DNA of 64,000 nt from positions 22,679 to 86,678 of the forward strand of contig NZ_WNKG01000017.1 in NCBI RefSeq assembly GCF_010119245.1. Reading direction: 5' to 3'. Source of the stretch: Cyclobacterium salsum. Lineage in GTDB: Bacteria; Bacteroidota; Bacteroidia; Cytophagales; Cyclobacteriaceae. Each line of letters begins with the position of its first letter. The stretch's first letter is position 1. Under the pieces are notes generated by a model. The model was not told the DNA's origin, did no database searches, and saw only the letters and a program-made list of their open reading frames with translations. A program made the position numbers and the translations under genes. Shown here one piece after another: positions 1-9,463 of this stretch.

Positions 1-749
1 CTTCCACGGTTCATATCGGCGGTAGGGGCTTTGAAATCAACCAAGCCTTTATTCAGGATCTCCGCCAAAAAGACCTGGGTTTCTGCCTGTCTAAACTCAA
101 GAAACCCATCCTGATTTTACACTCCCCACAGGATCTCATCGTGGATATTCGGCATGCAGCCGAGTTGTATGAAAAAGCCTACCATCCCAAAAGTTTTGTT
201 TCCCTGGATGGTGCGGACCACCTGTTATCCAACCCGACTGACAGCCAATACGTGGGAGAAATGATCAGTTCCTGGTCCAGAAAATACATACCCGCTCCTA
301 CCGTGCCCAACGATACCAAAGGACACGCAGTAAAGATTCGGCTGGCCGGGGATGGCTACACCTCCGAAGTGAAAACACCCTTCCATCACCTGCTGGCAGA
401 TGAACCGGAAGAGGTGGGAGGCGATAATCTGGGCCCCACACCTTATGACCTACTCATGGCAGCACTGGGCACCTGTACTGCCATGACCCTGCAAATGTAT
501 GCTCAGCGTAAAAAATGGAAACTGGAGGAAATCAATGTGTACCTGGACCATGATAAAGTTCACCAAAAGGATGGCGACAATGTGGACGATAAGAATGCCA
601 AGATTAGTCGTTTTACCCGAAGCCTGGAAATAACCGGAGACATCGACGAAACCCAACGGAAAAGACTATTGGAAATCGCCAATAAATGTCCGGTCCACCG
701 TACCCTGCAGGAGCAAATCATTATAGAAACAAAGTTTAAAAACGAATAA
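1..749 (+). CDS. Alpha/beta hydrolase-OsmC family fusion protein (5' end missing)
   Basis: The reading frame is open from the left edge (frame starting at base 3), so this is the C-terminal part of a longer gene; the GTG at 141 is only an internal codon. The first ~75 visible residues look like the end of an alpha/beta hydrolase, with the acid residue in a SPQD motif and the catalytic His in GADH. A complete OsmC/Ohr-like domain follows, with the two redox cysteines expected of that family in GTCTAM and NKCPVHR. Bifunctional hydrolase-OsmC proteins of this order are known in Bacteroidota and Proteobacteria. The OsmC half suggests thiol-based peroxide reduction; the hydrolase substrate is unknown. 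The nucleophile Ser would lie upstream of the window. Confidence 0.88.
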   Translation, partial: STVHIGGRGFEINQAFIQDLRQKDLGFCLSKLKKPILILHSPQDLIVDIRHAAELYEKAYHPKSFVSLDGADHLLSNPTDSQYVGEMISSWSRKYIPAPTVPNDTKGHAVKIRLAGDGYTSEVKTPFHHLLADEPEEVGGDNLGPTPYDLLMAALGTCTAMTLQMYAQRKKWKLEEINVYLDHDKVHQKDGDNVDDKNAKISRFTRSLEITGDIDETQRKRLLEIANKCPVHRTLQEQIIIETKFKNE

Positions 750-909
750 AATTTCCCGATACATAGAGAAAGTCCAAAAATAAAAAGGTGTTCGGTGATA
801 GATATCACACGGCCCCTTCTCCACAATGACTAACTTTAGCATGTACCGTTCTGAGGATCAATTTATTTGACCCTGGCGCGCACATATAAAAACCAAAACA
901 CAACTTATC

Positions 910-1119
910 ATGAAAAAAAACATGGGTACTATTGATCGCGTGGTGCGGACTATTATCGCTATGGTCGCCCTTTATCTTTACTTTACAGGAGCCGTATCGG
1001 CAACCCTAGGCTTGGTATTTATTGCAGTGGCAGCTATTTTTCTGCTGACAAGCCTGGTGAGTTTTTGTCCCCTTTATACGCTGGTTGGAATAAAGACTTG
1101 CCCGGCAAAAGAAAATTAA
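910..1119 (+). CDS. DUF2892 (YgaP-like) small membrane protein
   Basis: This 69-residue protein has an N-terminal MGTIDRxxR motif, two hydrophobic helices (about residues 12-32 and 34-52) and a short Cys-containing C-terminal tail (FCPLYxLxGIxTC). That pattern is typical of DUF2892, the membrane part of YgaP-like proteins, often found beside thiol or sulfur-handling genes. It lies about 160 nt after the OsmC fusion in the same direction, which fits a redox theme, but a shared transcript is not certain. No catalytic domain is present; the function is unknown. Confidence 0.85.
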   Translation: MKKNMGTIDRVVRTIIAMVALYLYFTGAVSATLGLVFIAVAAIFLLTSLVSFCPLYTLVGIKTCPAKEN

Positions 1120-1142
1120 GGTAGGCACCGTATTAAGAAAAC

Positions 1143-1173
1143 AAAGGCTGACTCCTCGCGGAAATCAGCCTTT
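1143..1173. terminator. Terminator hairpin between converging genes
   Basis: A 9-bp perfect inverted repeat (AAAGGCTGA / TCAGCCTTT) with a 13-nt loop lies between the ends of the DUF2892 gene and the zinc protease gene. Its A/T flanks allow it to act in both directions. Confidence 0.6.
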
Positions 1174-1196
1174 AAACTTTTACCTGGAATCTGTAC

Positions 1197-3719
1197 TTAG
1201 GCAGGATCCAGAATCTCTTTGATGCGTTCCAGACAATCCTCTAGATGGATTTTACTCATCCGGTCTCCGGTTCTGGGGATGGCCCTTTGAATTTGCCCCT
1301 GAAGGGTTTTTAGGCCCGCCCGAGCGGCTGGCCGGATATCCGACTGGGAGGCATCTAAGGAGGAAGCCGACCTACCACTTTCATCTTCGGTAAGCAGGAG
1401 TTCCAGCCGCTCTATATGCGCACGTTGCAGGCTTCTGCGGTTGACATCGATGGTTTTTCCCTGGGGAAGCTCGGACCATATCCCCTCGCTGAGGTCATCC
1501 ATCATCTCCAGCAAACCATAGACCGATGCTCCGTTCAGGGCCTGGTTTTCGATGACCCTTCCCAATCTGCCCCATTCCAGTATGCCATTCAGCGTAGTTA
1601 CCTGAAGCTTTCGCACCCGGTCAAGCATTCCAAAATCTTCGATACGCCGGGTAATGGCCTCATTGGTCAACCAGTCCTGGGTAGCAAATAACTCATTAAC
1701 CAAAAATGCCATGGCTTCTTTTTGGGTGGCTTTGGCTACGTGGGTATATACGGCTTCCTCTTCCTGACCCGTGGCTTTATAAATTTCGTAGACCCCGCCT
1801 ATATTGGTTCGTACATGTCCCATGTATCGGTTATACTGGGCCAAAACCTGTCCGTACAATTCCTCCAGATCACTGTAATCCTTATAGGGTTTGTCTTCCT
1901 CTGCCGTCCATTCGATCAAGTTTGGTACGATCCGTTGCAGGTTCTGGATGCCATAGTCAGAAGCCTTCATCGCATCGTTACCCAGGTCTTCGCTTTGGGT
2001 GCTGGGATCGTAGGGATTGCCCTGTCGCCCGTACCGATAGACCGGATTTCCCTGTTTTTCCAATATCCATTGATCCAGGATAGCCTGCTCCTCTTCCGGA
2101 GTACTGGCTTCGGGAATGGGCCGGTACCCCCATCCAACAGCAAATTTGTCATAAGGCCCCACCTCTGGATACAGGTGTACTCCTTCATCCTCAGGTTGTG
2201 CAATGTAATTGAACCGGGCATAATCCATAATGGAGGGGGCCGTACCGAATTCACGGGTGAAAGTGGCTGAACGCAGGGAATCTACCGGATAGGCAAAAGA
2301 GGAGGCAAAATTGTGCGGCAAACCCAGGGTATGGCCAACTTCGTGCGCAGAGACGAACCGAATTAACCTGCCCATCACTTCATCCTGAAATTCAATTCCC
2401 CGGGATTCCGGATTGATAGCCGCCGTTTGGACAAAAAACCAATTGCGCAGCAGGTTCATGACATTATGGTACCAACCGATATCGGACTCAATGATTTCAC
2501 CGGATCGGGGGTCGGAAACATGAGGACCGTAGGCATTCTGTATGTCGGAAGCAAAATATCGAATCACCGAATAGCGCGCGTCCTCGGGATGCCAATTCGG
2601 GTCTTCCTCGGGCGTAGGGGCATCTTTTGCCACAATGGCGTTTTTAAATCCCGCTTCCTCAAAGGCCACATTCCAATCCTCGACCCCCGCCTTCAGATAG
2701 GGTACCCATTTCTTCGGTGTAGCGGGATCAATATAGTATACGATTTGTTTTTTTGGCTCTACTAACTCGCCCGCCTGGAACTTTTCAAGGTCTTCTTCTT
2801 TCACTTCCAATCGCCAGCGATCCAGGTAAGTCCGCTTGCTGGCCTTTTGCGCATCCAGGCCGTAATCGGTCACCCGAGTGCTAAACCAGCCCACCCTGCG
2901 ATCCGCCAGTCGCTGCATCATGGGTTCTTCCGGAAGCAAAACCATGCTACTGTTCATTTCTACCGTGATCAAGCCCGTGCTGGAATTGGAAGGTGGCTCG
3001 GCAGCAGCATAGGTAAGCACGTATCGGGCTTCAATATTGGTGGGGTAGGTGCGAATGCTATCTACGTAGGATCGATCCGTATCCAATCGGGAAACCTTGT
3101 ATTGGGTACGCCGGTTTTTCTGCAAGCCAAGGGCCTGTATGTCCTTGGAAAAAAGGTCCGTTACTTCTATCACCCAGCCTGTTTCGTCCTTACCTTTAGA
3201 CTTGATGTCGAAGCGATAAAGAATGGGTTCCAGATTGGAATTTCTCACCGCTTCATAGATCGGGAGCGAATCAGAGGCCGTATTGGAGTAAGAAACGACC
3301 CGAAGCAGCAGGTTTTTATCCTTTTTATCCCAGCGTAGCATCTGTGTATTGGTTCGCTCGCCTCCGTAGCCTATTCCCGAAGCCGTTTTAGCGATGGTGG
3401 TGACCATTAACATTTCCCTACCCAGCATTTCCTCCGGAATCTCATAAAAATAAGACCCATCCACCAGGTGAACGTCAAAAAGCCCTTCCCGGCTCTGTGC
3501 CTCCTCTGTAATGATTTCTTTGTAGGGTTTTAAACCTCCTTTGGATTCCTCCTTCTCATCCGAGGCTTTTTCCTCTTGTTTTTCGTCCTCCTTTTTGTTT
3601 TTCTTGTTTTTACGCTGAGCGTCGGCTTCTTCGGTAAAAACCAGGATAAAGCAAAAACTTACCAAAAGCGTAAGGAGTATACCTGACTTCGACCGATGCT
3701 TGTATTTTTTCATTTTCAA
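1197..3719 (-). CDS. Large secreted zinc-dependent metalloprotease (DUF5117/DUF5118 type)
   Basis: 840 residues. An N-terminal signal peptide is followed by a very Lys/Glu-rich linker (about residues 36-62) and then the DUF5118/DUF5117-like region. The zinc site is an extended metzincin-type HEVGHTLGLPH near residue 458, followed about 35 residues later by SIMDY, which would be the Met-turn. This architecture is common in Bacteroidota and is usually annotated only as zinc-dependent metalloprotease; substrates are not known. The start chosen is the first of two close ATGs (the other is 6 nt downstream). It is probably monocistronic, as both flanking genes point the other way. Confidence 0.88.
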   Translation of the reverse strand: MKMKKYKHRSKSGILLTLLVSFCFILVFTEEADAQRKNKKNKKEDEKQEEKASDEKEESKGGLKPYKEIITEEAQSREGLFDVHLVDGSYFYEIPEEMLGREMLMVTTIAKTASGIGYGGERTNTQMLRWDKKDKNLLLRVVSYSNTASDSLPIYEAVRNSNLEPILYRFDIKSKGKDETGWVIEVTDLFSKDIQALGLQKNRRTQYKVSRLDTDRSYVDSIRTYPTNIEARYVLTYAAAEPPSNSSTGLITVEMNSSMVLLPEEPMMQRLADRRVGWFSTRVTDYGLDAQKASKRTYLDRWRLEVKEEDLEKFQAGELVEPKKQIVYYIDPATPKKWVPYLKAGVEDWNVAFEEAGFKNAIVAKDAPTPEEDPNWHPEDARYSVIRYFASDIQNAYGPHVSDPRSGEIIESDIGWYHNVMNLLRNWFFVQTAAINPESRGIEFQDEVMGRLIRFVSAHEVGHTLGLPHNFASSFAYPVDSLRSATFTREFGTAPSIMDYARFNYIAQPEDEGVHLYPEVGPYDKFAVGWGYRPIPEASTPEEEQAILDQWILEKQGNPVYRYGRQGNPYDPSTQSEDLGNDAMKASDYGIQNLQRIVPNLIEWTAEEDKPYKDYSDLEELYGQVLAQYNRYMGHVRTNIGGVYEIYKATGQEEEAVYTHVAKATQKEAMAFLVNELFATQDWLTNEAITRRIEDFGMLDRVRKLQVTTLNGILEWGRLGRVIENQALNGASVYGLLEMMDDLSEGIWSELPQGKTIDVNRRSLQRAHIERLELLLTEDESGRSASSLDASQSDIRPAARAGLKTLQGQIQRAIPRTGDRMSKIHLEDCLERIKEILDPA

Positions 3720-3849
3720 TGATTTAATGGAAAGACGAAATTAAAGGATTATTTTTAAATCTGTTTGTTATCCGGAATGGAAATCACCTGTTGAAATATC
3801 TTTCTCGTTTTCCAAACCATCCCGAATAAGAATAGTTAAAAAATCACGC

Positions 3850-4968
3850 ATGTTTGAAAATGAAATTATTATTATTGGAGGTGGCTTATCCGGACTGACA
3901 GCTGCCTATCTATTAGCCCGGCAAGGTAGAAAAGTGCTGGTTATCGAAAAGAAAACCTATCCCTTTCATCGGGTCTGTGGAGAATACGTGTCCAATGAGG
4001 TAAAAGATTTTTTGATTCGGGAAGACTTGTTTCCCTTTGAGCACAATCCGCCTTCCATCAACCAATTTAGATTAAGTGCCGTCAATGGAAATCACGCAGA
4101 TTTTCCGTTGGATTTAGGCGGTTTTGGGATAAGCCGCTACGTACTAGACCACCATATTTATCAAAAATGCATGGAACAGGGGGTGCAGTTTTTGCAGAAA
4201 ACCCAGGTTACCGATGTCCATTACGAATCCGAAAAGCACTGTTTTATTGTTGAAACCAATAACGGTACCATCCTTCCTGCGGAATTTGTACTGGGTGCTT
4301 ATGGCAAGAGATCCAAAATTGATAAAAAATTAGCGCGGCCCTTCATACAAAAAAGAAGCCCCTATGTAGGCATAAAATACCACATACAGATGGAGGGATT
4401 GGAGGACCAAATGGTGGCGTTACATAACTACAATGGTGGCTACCTGGGAATCAATAAGGTTGAAAACGGGCATTTTAACTTGTGCTACCTTGGAAGCAGG
4501 GAACAGCTCAAAACTTCCGGAAGTATTGCGGCCATGGAAGAAACCTACCTGTACAAAAACCCTCATATTCGCCATATTTTTGAAAATGCTCATTTTTTAT
4601 GGGACAGACCGGAAGTGATCAACGAGATCAGCTTTGCCACAAAACAGCCTGTGGAAAATCAGATCCTGATGCTAGGCGATGCGGCTGGCATGATCACCCC
4701 TCTCTGCGGAAACGGAATGGCCATTGCGATCCATACGGCAATCCTGGCAGCCGAAGCCTTTAAGGAAAAACAAGGCCTCACTGAAATTCAGGAGGCCTAT
4801 CAAAAAAATTGGAATCTATTTTTTCGGAAACGGCTCATGCTGGGAAGGAAAATACAACAGCTATTTGGAGCACCACTGGTATCTTCCCTGGCTGTAAAAT
4901 TGCTACAAAGCTCTTCCTTTCTTTCCCGACAACTTATTCGACAGACCCACGGCACTCCTATCCAATAA
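3850..4968 (+). CDS. NAD(P)/FAD-dependent oxidoreductase, geranylgeranyl reductase-like
   Basis: 372 residues. The N-terminus carries a dinucleotide-binding GGGLSGL motif followed by VIEKK. The family motif HRVCGEYVSNEV follows near residue 40, and a second FAD-contact motif GDAAGMITPLCGNG lies near residue 275. This is the group-2 flavin monooxygenase / geranylgeranyl reductase fold. In many Bacteroidota, close homologues are encoded next to a type III polyketide synthase, methyltransferase and UbiA protein (recalled from the family, not checked here). In this window those genes are about 23 kb away, so a shared pathway is an inference. No operon partner is adjacent; the gene converges on the TonB receptor. 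Confidence 0.85.
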   Translation: MFENEIIIIGGGLSGLTAAYLLARQGRKVLVIEKKTYPFHRVCGEYVSNEVKDFLIREDLFPFEHNPPSINQFRLSAVNGNHADFPLDLGGFGISRYVLDHHIYQKCMEQGVQFLQKTQVTDVHYESEKHCFIVETNNGTILPAEFVLGAYGKRSKIDKKLARPFIQKRSPYVGIKYHIQMEGLEDQMVALHNYNGGYLGINKVENGHFNLCYLGSREQLKTSGSIAAMEETYLYKNPHIRHIFENAHFLWDRPEVINEISFATKQPVENQILMLGDAAGMITPLCGNGMAIAIHTAILAAEAFKEKQGLTEIQEAYQKNWNLFFRKRLMLGRKIQQLFGAPLVSSLAVKLLQSSSFLSRQLIRQTHGTPIQ

Positions 4969-4970
4969 AA

Positions 4971-5006
4971 CCACCCCAAATAGCATTCGAAAACGCCATG
5001 GGGTGG
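4971..5006. terminator. Hairpin between the oxidoreductase and the TonB receptor
   Basis: An 8-bp inverted repeat (CCACCCCA / TGGGGTGG) with a 20-nt loop sits between the converging genes. Read on the minus strand it is followed by TTTTATT, so it most likely ends the TonB receptor transcript. Confidence 0.5.
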
Positions 5007-5021
5007 CTTGGCAGCTTTCTC

Positions 5022-7427
5022 TTAAAAGCGTATGGACAGACCCGCAAGGTAGTTGGTCCCGGCCATAGGATAATAATAATTTTCAGTCACCAATTCCCGT
5101 CCGCTGTTTCCTTCGGTGGGCACGAAATAGCTAAAGGTATAGCCATTGGGTTCGTACAATTCGTTGAAAACGTTATTTACCTTTACAGAAAACGCCATTT
5201 CCTCCACGAACCCGGGATTCCAGCTGTAAGAGAACCGTAGATCGGTCGTCCAGAAGGGATCCAGGCTACGGGATTCCTGCTGGGTATTGTCCAGGTACTG
5301 TCTCCCAACATACTTATTGAGCAGGCTAAGCTCCAGGTTTTTTACCGGACGGAAATCGATGAGGGCACTACCTACCAGATTGGGAGAAAAGGCAATATCC
5401 GTATCCTGATAAGTGGTGCTTTCCTGGCCGGCGAATCCCCAATTTTCATCGTACACATCGTTGTATTCCGTAAACGTATCAATCTTATTTCTACTAAATG
5501 CAATATTTCCTCCCACCGTCCAGCGAGAGGTAAGCTGCACTGCCCCATCCAGTTCTAGCCCTGCCCGGTAGCTACTGGCAACATTTTCCCGGATATAAGC
5601 CCCTACATCGTTGAGCTGTCCGGTGAGTACTAATTGGTCCTGATACCCCATGTAATACAGATTGGCACTGTATTGATAGCGATTGCGACTGACGCGAACG
5701 CCCGCTTCCACATTATTCAAGGTCTCCGGTCTGGGGATTTCTGCGAGCGGAGAATCCGTGAAATCTGCCCGTACCGGCTCCCGATTGGCCACGGCGTAGG
5801 AGGCATACCAGGTCTTTCCATTGGTTGTTTCATACGATAAGCCAACTTTAGGATTAAAAAAGTTATAATTCTGGCTACCGGTGATCGTCCTTAGGTCGCT
5901 GTTGATTCCCTCGAAACGGTAGTAAATATTTCGCCACTGAAAATCACCAAACAAATACAGCCTTTCCTGTACTTCGTAGGTTGATTTGAGGTAAATATTC
6001 CGGTCATCCTTCACCGCCACGTTGTCGTAGTAGCGGTCGCGGATATCGGTATCTCCGCTCACACCCATCCAGATGATTTCCCCAAAGTGGTCTCCATCAT
6101 AACGATTGGCTGCTCCGCCCAAAATGGCATCCACTTTACCATTTTTGGACACGTATTTCAGAGAATAAACCGCCCCATAAAAATCATTGTCCAGCCACCT
6201 TCTACGAATAATATCGGTTTCGTTTATTTCTTCCCCTCCGATCAGGATGGGATCAATCCCATAGTTATCCGGCAGGTTATCATCCGGTCTGAATTGCTCG
6301 TAGTATCCTTGTCCCTGCGTATAATGTAACGCAAAATTGGCCTTCAGATAATTTCCCCAGGTACCGGCATAAATAAACTGATAATGATCCTGCTGGTAGT
6401 TATCGGTTTCGTTTTCATACGTGTAGCCGTTATAGGTGCGATCGGTTTCCAGTAGGTTTTCGGGTACGCCGTTCCAGGCCTGATACGTCTGCTCAGATCC
6501 GGAAAAGATATTGACCTTTACCACATGATCATCGCCAAAATAGCCGCCTGAAACGAAATAGGATTTCAGGTCTGAGAACGCCCGATCAATGTAGCCATCA
6601 GAAGAAATCCTGGAAAGCCGGGCATCTACCGCCCAACGGTCGTCAATTAGTCCTGTACCTGCCTTTATGGTGTGTTTACGGGTAGCAAAAGAGCCCACCG
6701 AGTGATCGGTTTCCGCATAGGCTTCTTCCTTTTTGGTATCCGTTTGGATATTCAGGCTGGCACCAAAGGTGGCCGCTCCATTGGTGGAAGTACCTACCCC
6801 CCTTTGGATTTGGATGTTTTCTACCGAAGATGCAAAATCCGGCATGTTTACCCAAAAAACGCCGTGTGATTCGGCGTCGTTCAGCGGAATCCCATTCACT
6901 GTCACGTTAATCCGGGTCTGGTCGGTTCCCCTGATTCTCAAACCTGTATAGCCTACGCCTGCTCCGGCATCGGAGTGCGTGACCATGGAAGGGGTATAAT
7001 TGAGCAACATCGGCAGGTCCTGGCCCAGGTTATTTTTGGAAAGGTCCGATTTGTCTATCACCTGAAAGGTGGTGGGGGTGGTGGCTGAGGCCCTGGTTCC
7101 GGAGACGATAAACTCCTCTGTAGAGATGGTAATCGGATTTAGCTCAATCAAAAGCGGTGAATCCTGCGGAACCCGGACGGTAGCCCAGGTGGTCTCATAT
7201 CCCACATAGGATATCCGTAGTTCCCATTCTCCCTGCCCCATTCCATTCAGCTCAAAGCTTCCGTTTCTGTTCGAGACGGTACCTTGGTCCGAATCTTCAA
7301 GGATAATGGTGGCACCCGGAAGGGCAACATCGTTTTCGGCATCCCTGATTTCTCCTTGAATGCGGTTTTGGGCCATTGCCCATTGGGTCAACAGCATTGC
7401 TGCGGCTGACAGATACATGCGAATCAT
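5022..7427 (-). CDS. TonB-dependent outer membrane receptor, probable thiamine importer
   Basis: 801 residues. A signal peptide ending near AMAQ is followed by a carboxypeptidase-regulatory-like beta domain (about 22-105), a plug domain with the RIRGTDQTR stretch (about 120-230) and a long beta-barrel. The last residue is Phe, as expected for an outer membrane protein. The leader region carries a complete TPP aptamer, an intrinsic terminator and a consensus promoter, so expression should fall when thiamine pyrophosphate is plentiful. Riboswitch-controlled TonB receptors for thiamine are known in Bacteroidetes. The usual inner-membrane partner (PnuT-type) is not adjacent. The ligand is therefore inferred from regulation, not from the receptor sequence. 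Confidence 0.9.
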   Translation of the reverse strand: MIRMYLSAAAMLLTQWAMAQNRIQGEIRDAENDVALPGATIILEDSDQGTVSNRNGSFELNGMGQGEWELRISYVGYETTWATVRVPQDSPLLIELNPITISTEEFIVSGTRASATTPTTFQVIDKSDLSKNNLGQDLPMLLNYTPSMVTHSDAGAGVGYTGLRIRGTDQTRINVTVNGIPLNDAESHGVFWVNMPDFASSVENIQIQRGVGTSTNGAATFGASLNIQTDTKKEEAYAETDHSVGSFATRKHTIKAGTGLIDDRWAVDARLSRISSDGYIDRAFSDLKSYFVSGGYFGDDHVVKVNIFSGSEQTYQAWNGVPENLLETDRTYNGYTYENETDNYQQDHYQFIYAGTWGNYLKANFALHYTQGQGYYEQFRPDDNLPDNYGIDPILIGGEEINETDIIRRRWLDNDFYGAVYSLKYVSKNGKVDAILGGAANRYDGDHFGEIIWMGVSGDTDIRDRYYDNVAVKDDRNIYLKSTYEVQERLYLFGDFQWRNIYYRFEGINSDLRTITGSQNYNFFNPKVGLSYETTNGKTWYASYAVANREPVRADFTDSPLAEIPRPETLNNVEAGVRVSRNRYQYSANLYYMGYQDQLVLTGQLNDVGAYIRENVASSYRAGLELDGAVQLTSRWTVGGNIAFSRNKIDTFTEYNDVYDENWGFAGQESTTYQDTDIAFSPNLVGSALIDFRPVKNLELSLLNKYVGRQYLDNTQQESRSLDPFWTTDLRFSYSWNPGFVEEMAFSVKVNNVFNELYEPNGYTFSYFVPTEGNSGRELVTENYYYPMAGTNYLAGLSIRF

Positions 7428-7453
7428 AATTATTAACGAATTCGGTTAAACAT

Positions 7454-7479
7454 AAAAGGAATAAAGGGGTATTCCTTTT
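7454..7479 (-). terminator. Terminator in the TPP riboswitch expression platform
   Basis: A 10-bp perfect inverted repeat (AAAAGGAATA / TATTCCTTTT, 6-nt loop) lies 44 nt downstream of the aptamer and about 27 nt before the receptor start codon. Its position fits ligand-controlled attenuation. The T-run is short, so control of translation is also possible. Confidence 0.65.
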
Positions 7480-7522
7480 TTCGTAGTTTACCCAATAGCA
7501 GTACGTACGATTAGCTATTTCT

Positions 7523-7600
7523 CATTTCCCTTCGCCGGCACTACCCGGATCAGGTAATATGGGTATGATCTCAGCCCGGTATATTGGGGCACCCCTAATG
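7523..7600 (-). promoter_or_regulatory. TPP (THI-element) riboswitch aptamer
   Basis: Read on the minus strand this has, in order, the conserved TPP aptamer blocks GGGGTGCC, GGGCTGAGAT, CATACCC, ACCTGATCCGGGT, AGTGCCGGCGAAGGGA. The outer CATT and AATG can pair as P1. All landmark bases of the family are present, including CTGAGA and GCGAAGGGA. It precedes the TonB receptor gene. Confidence 0.97.
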
Positions 7601-7609
7601 ATCTTGATG

Positions 7610-7640
7610 CAAATGTAAGTGGTAGAAATGGGAATGCCAA
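7610..7640 (-). promoter_or_regulatory. Bacteroidetes-type promoter for the riboswitch transcript
   Basis: On the minus strand, TTG, 20 nt, then TACATTTGC, matching the Bacteroidetes consensus (TTG, about 19 nt, TAnnTTTG). The -7 box ends about 10 nt before the aptamer P1, so transcription should begin right at the riboswitch. Confidence 0.7.
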
Positions 7641-7655
7641 ATACTACCGCATGGC

Positions 7656-8723
7656 TTAAGCCGTTCCCAATACTCTTAGATGTCGGAAATGGGAAACGAA
7701 AGCACGACGCAATTTCTGATGCTCCAGATACGTGATGTTATACTCCTGACATGCTTGTTTGATTATCTTGCTGATAGCAGGATAGTGAATGTGCGAAATT
7801 TTTGGAAACAAGTGATGCTCAACTTGAAAATTCAAACCACCCAAAAACCAGGTTAGCAGTTTGTTGCCGGTCGCAAAATTAGCAGTGGTGCGGATTTGGT
7901 GAATCATCCATTCGTCTTCCAGGCTGTTGGTGGCCGGGGAAGGTATCGGGAAAGCCGTTTCCTCCAGGCTATGTGCCAGTTGAAATACCAGGGTCAGTAA
8001 TAGTCCTGCAAACAAACTGAAAACAGCAAAACCCAGCAGCCATTGACTAAAGCCTACCATATAAATGGGTATGGCCAGGAATAAGACCAGATGAATGGCC
8101 TTAAAAGACCAGAAACTGATATGGTCTGAAAGCTTCATTTTCGTTATGGGAACCAAGCCGACCTTTTTGGTCACGTACTTTTTGTAATCCGTAAAAAACA
8201 CCCAATAAAGGTACAGCAGAGAATAGGTAAAAATAAAGTAGTAATGTTGAAACTGATGAAATTTTAACTTTTTCTGGGTTGGGGAAAGTCTCAAAAAATG
8301 GCCGGCGTTCAAGTCGTCATCCACTCCTTCCACATTAGTATAGGAATGGTGTACCACATTATGTTTGGTTTTCCACATAAATACATTCGCTCCCAGAAAA
8401 TTGATAGAAAGACCTGCCAATCGATTGACCCAGGGCCGGTCACTAAAGCTCCCATGTGCCCCATCATGCATGACATTAAAGCCTATAAAGGCCGTCATGG
8501 CACCAAGAAGCAGGCATTCCAACAACGCAAATGCCCAGTGAGGGGTAAAGAAAACAAGGTGAACGTATAGAAAAATAAAAGACAATACAATGATACCCGC
8601 TTTCAAATAAAGGGGGCGGTTACCGGACCGTGTTAATTGTTTTTCCCGGAAGTAGTCACTTACCCTTTTTTTGAGATCCTGATGGAAATTAAGGGTAGGT
8701 TTAGAAAATTTTGGCGTAGCCAT
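7656..8723 (-). CDS. Membrane fatty acid (acyl-CoA/acyl-lipid) desaturase
   Basis: 355 residues with four to five hydrophobic segments and the three histidine boxes of integral membrane di-iron desaturases: HDGAHG near residue 107, HNVVHH near 141 and QVEHH near 290. The QxxHH form of the last box is typical of front-end / linoleoyl-CoA desaturase-like members, although no cytochrome b5 domain is fused here. It would introduce a double bond into membrane fatty acids. A 131-nt gap separates it from gldD upstream, so it probably has its own promoter. Regioselectivity cannot be read from the sequence. Confidence 0.93.
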   Translation of the reverse strand: MATPKFSKPTLNFHQDLKKRVSDYFREKQLTRSGNRPLYLKAGIIVLSFIFLYVHLVFFTPHWAFALLECLLLGAMTAFIGFNVMHDGAHGSFSDRPWVNRLAGLSINFLGANVFMWKTKHNVVHHSYTNVEGVDDDLNAGHFLRLSPTQKKLKFHQFQHYYFIFTYSLLYLYWVFFTDYKKYVTKKVGLVPITKMKLSDHISFWSFKAIHLVLFLAIPIYMVGFSQWLLGFAVFSLFAGLLLTLVFQLAHSLEETAFPIPSPATNSLEDEWMIHQIRTTANFATGNKLLTWFLGGLNFQVEHHLFPKISHIHYPAISKIIKQACQEYNITYLEHQKLRRAFVSHFRHLRVLGTA

Positions 8724-8854
8724 ACTGATATTTTAATAGGTGAATTGCAAAAGGTGAATCAAGGTCGGAGGTGGCTTCGTATTTATGAAATCAGCCGGGT
8801 GAGGGATGGTATCCAAAATACCAATTTGAAAGATACTACATTTTATCGAATGAA

Positions 8855-9463
8855 TCAATTAAATTCCACTGTATTAATCAAATGCATCATATCTGTTTTA
8901 ACATATTCAATGATCGGGGCCAGTGAATCGTTCTTAACTGCGGTGTTGAAATAAAGCGCCCCTCTCAGAAAATGAGTGGTGGAATCAGTCACAAAGAACT
9001 GGAACTGCGTCGGTACTTCTCCGCTCAACTCGGCTACCAATCCAGTATAGCCCTTAGGCGTTCGGACAACACTCTCGTCGATGCCGTAAGCCTTGATTTG
9101 ATGCTTAAAAGTCAGATTGAGTGCGTCATCCAGGTAGGTTCTCAGGTTTTCTTTATTCCCTTCAATTGGCTTATAGGTAAGGTGCACCCTTGCTCCCAGT
9201 GCCGTATAGTGCAGATTGATCCAGGTTTTCTCAGCCATGTTAAAGGAATCCGGCTCCACCTGCAGGTGACTGGAATGCTGAAAGGAATAGGGAAGGTCCA
9301 TTGATAGGGACTCAAACTCCCTTTCCGGCAGGTCAATGCGATTGTACCCCATTGGCTTGGGTAGGTAGTCTTCTCCGCAGGAACTGATAAACAGCAGCAG
9401 CAGCAAGCTCCATCCGATACATCCCGATGAACAATCCATGCCTTGCTTTTTACTATTCCTCAT
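8855..9463 (-). CDS. gldD: Gliding motility lipoprotein GldD
   Basis: About 202 residues from the ATG at 9463. An upstream in-frame start at 9628 would add 55 residues that overlap the nitroreductase and have no family character, so it is rejected. The chosen start overlaps the upstream stop by 4 nt (ATGA) and gives a classical lipoprotein signal (LLLFISSC). After the Cys comes the hallmark [14 protein letters not shown] motif of GldD. GldD is required for Bacteroidota gliding and type IX secretion in Flavobacterium. In flavobacteria it sits near ssb and gldE; here it is the third gene of a TonB receptor-nitroreductase operon. Confidence 0.93.
   Translation of the reverse strand: MRNSKKQGMDCSSGCIGWSLLLLLFISSCGEDYLPKPMGYNRIDLPEREFESLSMDLPYSFQHSSHLQVEPDSFNMAEKTWINLHYTALGARVHLTYKPIEGNKENLRTYLDDALNLTFKHQIKAYGIDESVVRTPKGYTGLVAELSGEVPTQFQFFVTDSTTHFLRGALYFNTAVKNDSLAPIIEYVKTDMMHLINTVEFN

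Noticed and set aside
1722..2270. 182-residue plus-strand open frame, with other overlapping frames
   Set aside because: Antisense to the zinc protease; no motif, and the minus-strand product carries HExxHxxGxxH.
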